Positions 60,058-64,000 of a DNA stretch of 64,000 bases are shown one piece after another. The stretch spans positions 32,240,001-32,304,000 of the forward strand of contig OU612068.1 in the NCBI GenBank assembly GCA_914767715.1, in the 5' to 3' direction. Position numbers and translations under genes: made by a program. The DNA is from Membranipora membranacea (lineage: Eukaryota; Bryozoa; Gymnolaemata; Cheilostomatida; Membraniporidae). Below the pieces are notes generated by a model that saw nothing but the letters and a program-made list of their open reading frames with translations, was not told where the DNA came from and did no database searches. Numbering within the stretch: the first letter of the stretch is position 1; every line of letters starts with the position of its first letter.

Positions 60058-60721
60058 AGGACCTAGAGCACCTAGACCAATGAACTAAACCTCTAGTTCA
60101 TTGCCTAGACGGACTCAGTTCAGACAAGTCTTGTCAAGAAGTCTACATAGAAAGCCCTACAAGACTTAGGAAGCCCTACAAAACACGTGAATTCTCTATG
60201 GAGTAAGGAGTTGCCCCTGATTATTCTGAAGAGTGACAACTCTTAAATTGGAAAATACTACCCATGGGACATACACTACACAACTAGTACACAGATCCTT
60301 AGTTTCCGGCGGGAAACTTGAATTCAACCCAAGGTCAGAGCACAAATACATCAACTGTGTAAGCTTTCCATAAGGTGGTAACTTGGGTTCAAGCTCAGTT
60401 AGTGGCCCCTTACTGTGACTATCTTAGGGGTGAGTGGATAAACGAGAAATTAACTCTTTGCAGTAACAAGGGAGGGTGGGACACCCTCTCTGCAGTAACC
60501 ATTAGTTAGCTTTCAGTCAGTGGCTTCATTCAATAAATAATAATTAATAATAATAATTTTTATAATAATGCCAAAAGTTAGCAGTTTCCTTCGAATATCC
60601 GTTTCCTTCTTAGGCTGCAGTGTACTAAGTAAGTAACTTGGTGAGTTTGGCCAATGGTAGCTGGTAAATTTCACTCCTTGAGTTGACTACTAGCCTCTAG
60701 GTGGAAAACAATACTAAGTCT
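60058..60721. other. Intergenic between foldback copies
   Basis: No gene. Short direct repeats such as AAGCCCTACAA (about 60153 and 60171) and an AAT-rich tract at 60534-60560. Confidence 0.4.
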
Positions 60722-60984
60722 GGGGGGTCTTTCAATTAGAAAGAGTGATCCTTTACTAAAGCAAGTTATCACTATCACATCACTATCACATCGCTCAAAA
60801 TTATCACTCACTTGGTGTTTCAATTAGAGGAAATCGCTCCCAAATCGCTCACTCAGAATGTATACAGTTCCATCAAGTGACTGAGCGATCTGAAAGCGAG
60901 ACCCCTGGGCCCTAGCAGGTATCGCTCACTCAGTGAGTGAGCGATAATATTGCGATTTTGGCTGTTTCTAATTGAAAGACCCCC
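60722..60984 (+). mobile_element. Foldback/MITE family F1, copy 3
   Basis: 263 bp, same orientation as copy 1, ends GGGGGGTCTTTCAATTAGAA / TAATTGAAAGACCCCC. It has an extra ATCACATC duplication and a small insertion (CCCTGGGCCCTAG) in the middle. Confidence 0.93.
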
Positions 60985-61258
60985 AAGTTTATGTAGAGGT
61001 GGGCAAATGAGTAAATAATGCATCATGGCTCAATGATCAAAACCACAGGTCTACTCCAAAACCTGGGATTTTGGCAATGTTTGACTGCCCCCCTTGAGTT
61101 TTTGTTGTTTTGTTCAACACTAGTTCTTGATGGCCTGCTCTCTACTCTGGGGGTTGTCATCTCACCCTGTGTTTGTGGTGGGTCGTGGTTGGTTGGTGGG
61201 AGGGGGGCGGGTGCAGCTGCAGTTTGACCATAGCCAACCCGCTAGTAGTCATCATTAT

Positions 61259-61812
61259 ATTTTATGTACATGTATATATTATCTGTCATGTCTTTTTTAT
61301 TCTTATTTTCTTCATACTAATAACCCACCGGCTGACCATTGAAACGTTGTCCAACCCAGCTAGCACCACCGGTTGCCATTTGATTTGAAGCCTGTAGTGA
61401 AATGTGCCTCTCAGTTGACGAATACTTATTACGGATCATTACAAAATAAAGTGCAGTTCTAAGACCCTGTTGGATAGGCCCTGGGGGCCGATGTCAGGGA
61501 GACATGCCCCAATGCACCTATGAGAGTTGTGTAACAAAAGGCCTTTTGTTTGGTGAACAAAGGAGTACAATGGCAGGCAAAGTGTGCTTGTCTGAATGCA
61601 TGTTGGATTCGTATGATTGCATGCTGGGGTGCGTGTATGCTAGGCTCAGCTCTCCGCTTTCGCTACACTCATTTGTGGGTATTCACAATCCACCCACTGC
61701 TACAATATGTAGGAACCACTGGTAAAGGGTATTTCACAACTGTACTTTATTTTGTAATGATTACTGCAAACCAAGGAGTAACAGGGGAAAGGAGAAATAA
61801 CTCCCAAATTCT
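61259..61812. repeat. 234-bp repeat, first copy, split by an insertion
   Basis: 61259-61436 matches 61860-62038 and 61760-61812 matches 62038-62093, both at very high identity. The intervening 323 bp (61437-61759) are absent from the second copy, so the first copy carries an insertion. Confidence 0.92.
61437..61759. mobile_element. 323-bp terminal-inverted-repeat insertion
   Basis: Ends are CATTACAAAATAAAGT... and ...ACTTTATTTTGTAATG; the 22-bp inverted ends (61437-61458 and 61738-61759) agree at 21 positions. It is flanked by AT on both sides, single in the uninterrupted copy (GGATTACTG at about 62036), so the apparent target duplication is 2 bp. It has no transposase; open frames inside (for example 61504-61725) have no recognisable homology. 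A MITE. Confidence 0.9.
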
Positions 61813-61859
61813 TTATATACTTTATAATGGCACTGTTGATATACTATGGTGACCTCGGT

Positions 61860-62093
61860 ATTTTATGTACATGTATATATTATCTGTCATGTCTTCTTTT
61901 TTATTCTTATTTTTTTCATACTAATAACCCACCGGTTGACCATTGAAACGTTGTCCAGCCCAGCTAGCACCACCGGTTGCCATTTGATTTGAAGCCTGTA
62001 GTGAAATGTGCCTCTCAGTTGACGAATACTTATTACGGATTACTGCAAACCAAGGAGTAACAGGGGAAAGGAGAAATAACTCCCAAATTCTAA
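61860..62093. repeat. 234-bp repeat, second copy (empty site)
   Basis: Uninterrupted partner of 61259-61812, 47 bp downstream, direct orientation. Contains GACCATTGAAACGTTGTCCA and AAGGAGTAACAGGGGAAAGG. Confidence 0.92.
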
Positions 62094-62710
62094 GTGTTTC
62101 TTGTTAGTATGTACACCCAATGCTTGATAATGGTGTAAATTATGATTTGACAAGTGTATGATATGAATAGCTTACAAAATATTGTGAATATAGTCAACCT
62201 AGAGCTCTCATACTCACACAATTAAGTAAAGAAGTAGTGTATCTTCAGAATCTTTGGCTAAGAAAAATTTGAAAGTTACTTAAAAAATATGCTCAGCAAC
62301 ACCTACTAACAAGTTAAAGTGTTGTTTCTAGTCACTATCAGCATGGTCTGTCTGTACAAATCTTATTTGAGCACCCACAGAGTCTTGTTCACTGAGATAT
62401 CATGATGGAAAATTGAAAATCATCAGCATTTTTTTCTACCGGTATCGATAGGCACCATGTTAACCTGAGTAAATCTGACCATGCAACAACTCACTATGTA
62501 GCCCTTTCAACAAACTGTTTAACTTTACATAGAGGACATGTGTCTATCCCCTCAATCAAATGATATTAGCATGAGAAACTAGCTATGTCAGGGCAAAATT
62601 CAGCTTTAGCCAATAGAGTGGGTAGCAGACAACCTATTCCTATTGGCTGATGCAATAAACTACGTCATAGTCCATGATGATGTATAAGTATTGTATTAAT
62701 CCAGTATTAT
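62094..62710. other. Intergenic, no gene seen
   Basis: AT-rich, no coding or repeat signal recognised. Confidence 0.4.
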
Positions 62711-62765
62711 TCAACTAGCTCAGATAGCGCAAGGGTTCGACTCCCATTTAGGTCTCAATTTTAAT
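62711..62765 (+). mobile_element. Possible degraded tRNA/SINE remnant
   Basis: TAGCTCAGATAG (62716-62727) resembles an A box and GGTTCGACTCC (62734-62744) an excellent B box, but they are only about 6 nt apart, so the middle of a tRNA-like unit would have to be deleted. Not a functional tRNA. Confidence 0.35.
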
Positions 62766-63040
62766 TTCATCTGAGGCGAGGCGATGATAGTCAGTTAAAA
62801 ATAATAAGCTGTCACTCCTCTTCGCTGTTACTCCTTGCTGCAAACCATCCCAGCAAATTCTGTTTATTCCTACAGTTGATGATGTTACTACTGACAATTT
62901 ACTGGATATGACAACAGAGGATCACAAATCCAACTGTCATCAACGCTGATAAAGAGAACTGCCTATTCATACATTCATACAACTCCTTGTTCAGACCCCT
63001 TTCTTTAGGTCCCTACAGTCATACCGATAAATTATTCTCA

Positions 63041-63265
63041 GGGGTGGGGGCGTGTTTCTATTAAAAACAGCCAAATCTGAGCAAGGTCTGCTAAGGTAAC
63101 GCTCACATGTCGTTGATTGATGGAACTATAACATTCTTAGTGAGCGATTTGGAAATTAATTTGTTTAATAATTGAGAGACCAACCAAGTGAGTGTTTATT
63201 CTGAGTGATTTGATAGTGATAATTTGCTATTGCTATTGTATTGCTCATTATAATTGAACTATTTT
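63041..63265 (-). mobile_element. Foldback/MITE family F1, copy 4 (degraded, inverted)
   Basis: Diverged copy in the orientation of copy 2: AACAGCCAAATCTGAGC, GATTGATGGAACTATA, TTAGTGAGCGATTTGG and GAGTGATTTGATAGTGATAA correspond to segments of copy 2 in order. The terminal G run is broken (GGGGTGGGGG) and the right inverted end is almost lost, so it is the oldest of the four. Confidence 0.75.
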
Positions 63266-63472
63266 AATATCACCATCAGCAGCGTTGGCCAGCATTTGCT
63301 TTATATTTGTCCAAGCAGCATGCACTGCCAACAAAACAGTCTTTTTGGGTGGTAGATACTGGACACTGACTAATTTAGGCATATAACAGGTTGCTTGCAC
63401 TCATAGTAAACAAGGTTTGTAATATAGACTCACAAATATATGCAAAGCATATATTAAATATATTTTTGTTAG

Positions 63473-63743
63473 ACTATGGATGCACATACTCCTGAAAGAG
63501 ACGAAGGGAGCCAGGTGCGAAACAGACTTCATCAACGAGGATTGTCCAGCCGTTCTAAATCAAGCTCGTCTGAAGATTCGCACAGCTCTCCCCTCGCTAC
63601 AACCAAAGATCCAATCCATCATCTCAGGCAGTTTATTCCTAAGAGACATGTCTTATCTGAGCTTAACACGGCACCCAATTCTGCAAACTACAAACTTCAT
63701 AATGACTTGACAAACTCACCAAAAGTCTTCCCACAAAATACAG
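63473..63743 (+). CDS. Probable first coding exon of an unidentified gene
   Basis: An acceptor (tttgttag) ends at 63472, an ATG follows at 63476, and an open frame of 89 codons plus one base runs to a donor CAG|GTAGGG at 63743/63744. The peptide begins MDAHTPERDEGSQVRNRL and is rich in Ser, Arg, His and Pro (SSRSKSSSSEDSHSSP), likely disordered. No family recognised. A second frame (63480-63710) is also open, so the frame choice rests on the ATG and splice signals. The rest of the gene lies beyond the window. Confidence 0.45.
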
Positions 63744-64000
63744 GTAGGGGTTTGACCAAGTTTGATCAAATATTTGTGAGGAAAGTCAGGTATAGTGGAT
63801 CAAACTTGATCTAGGTAGAGATCATGAGACTCTTATGGTTCATTACAGTAACATTACAGTAACATTACAGTAAGCATACATAATAAATATTACAGTTTGC
63901 AATAAGACCAGTTGGGTGGTTGAGAGGACCTCGATTTATTTTACTCACTTAATCTTATCACAAAACGCATTGACTTTCAATTTCACACAAAACCACATCT
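63744..64000. other. Putative intron / window end
   Basis: No coding signal. Contains three direct copies of CATTACAGTAA at about 63841-63872 and an inverted pair around AAGTTTGATC / GATCAAACTTG (63758-63811). Confidence 0.4.

Noticed and set aside
61504-61852. Two overlapping frames inside the 323-bp insertion
   Set aside because: No homology; the element is a short non-autonomous insertion, and the frames cross its border.
61259-62093. LTR retrotransposon (234-bp direct repeats as LTRs)
   Set aside because: The repeats lack TG...CA ends, a primer binding site and any internal coding region; only 47 bp separate them.

Overview
The window is animal nuclear DNA. It carries about six intron-rich genes with GT-AG introns of roughly 0.1 to 3.6 kb, is AT-rich, and is full of short repeats. 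Recognisable families are the augmin subunit HAUS4, a UDP-GalNAc:polypeptide GalNAc-transferase, a short-chain collagen of the sponge C4/spongin type, a LIM-plus-KY protein of the hillarin type, mitochondrial ornithine carbamoyltransferase (OTC) and a cytosolic sulfotransferase. This set fits a non-vertebrate, probably marine, metazoan. The short-chain collagen C4 module was first described in freshwater sponges, so a sponge is possible, but the module also occurs in other invertebrates and I cannot fix the phylum.

Layout. 1-0.95 kb: last exon of an unidentified plus-strand gene. 1.4-6.8 kb (minus): HAUS4. 6.8-10.7 kb: intergenic, with a LINE reverse-transcriptase scrap and a GT microsatellite. 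10.7-21.6 kb (plus): complete 13-exon GALNT gene of 600 aa; its largest intron holds a complete antisense gene (16.9-19.0 kb) for a type II membrane short-chain collagen of 356 aa. 23.1-32.1 kb (plus): 15-exon LIM/KY gene of 960 aa whose transglutaminase-like catalytic triad appears lost. 32.7-39.8 kb (minus): 11-exon OTC gene of 364 aa, with a truncated LINE in its first intron. 42.2-44.5 kb: degraded partial duplicate of OTC. 45.6-47.6 kb: sulfotransferase pseudogene. 53.3-56.4 kb (minus): intact 7-exon sulfotransferase of 331 aa, tandem paralogue of the pseudogene. 56.5-63.4 kb: repeat-rich and apparently gene-free, with four copies of a palindromic foldback family and an insertion element that has its own empty site nearby. 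63.5 kb: probable first coding exon of a plus-strand gene that leaves the window.

The genes do not form a pathway. GALNT (Golgi O-glycosylation) and the collagen-like protein both belong to the secretory pathway and are nested. OTC is a mitochondrial matrix enzyme, the sulfotransferase is cytosolic, and HAUS4 and the LIM/KY protein are cytoskeletal. For the five complete gene models (GALNT, collagen, LIM/KY, OTC, sulfotransferase) the exon lengths add up to whole numbers of codons, which is internal support for the splice sites. HAUS4 also sums to whole codons but probably lacks an exon and its N terminus. The 33-62 kb half shows repeated local duplication: OTC intron, OTC pseudogene, sulfotransferase pair, and a 234-bp doublet.
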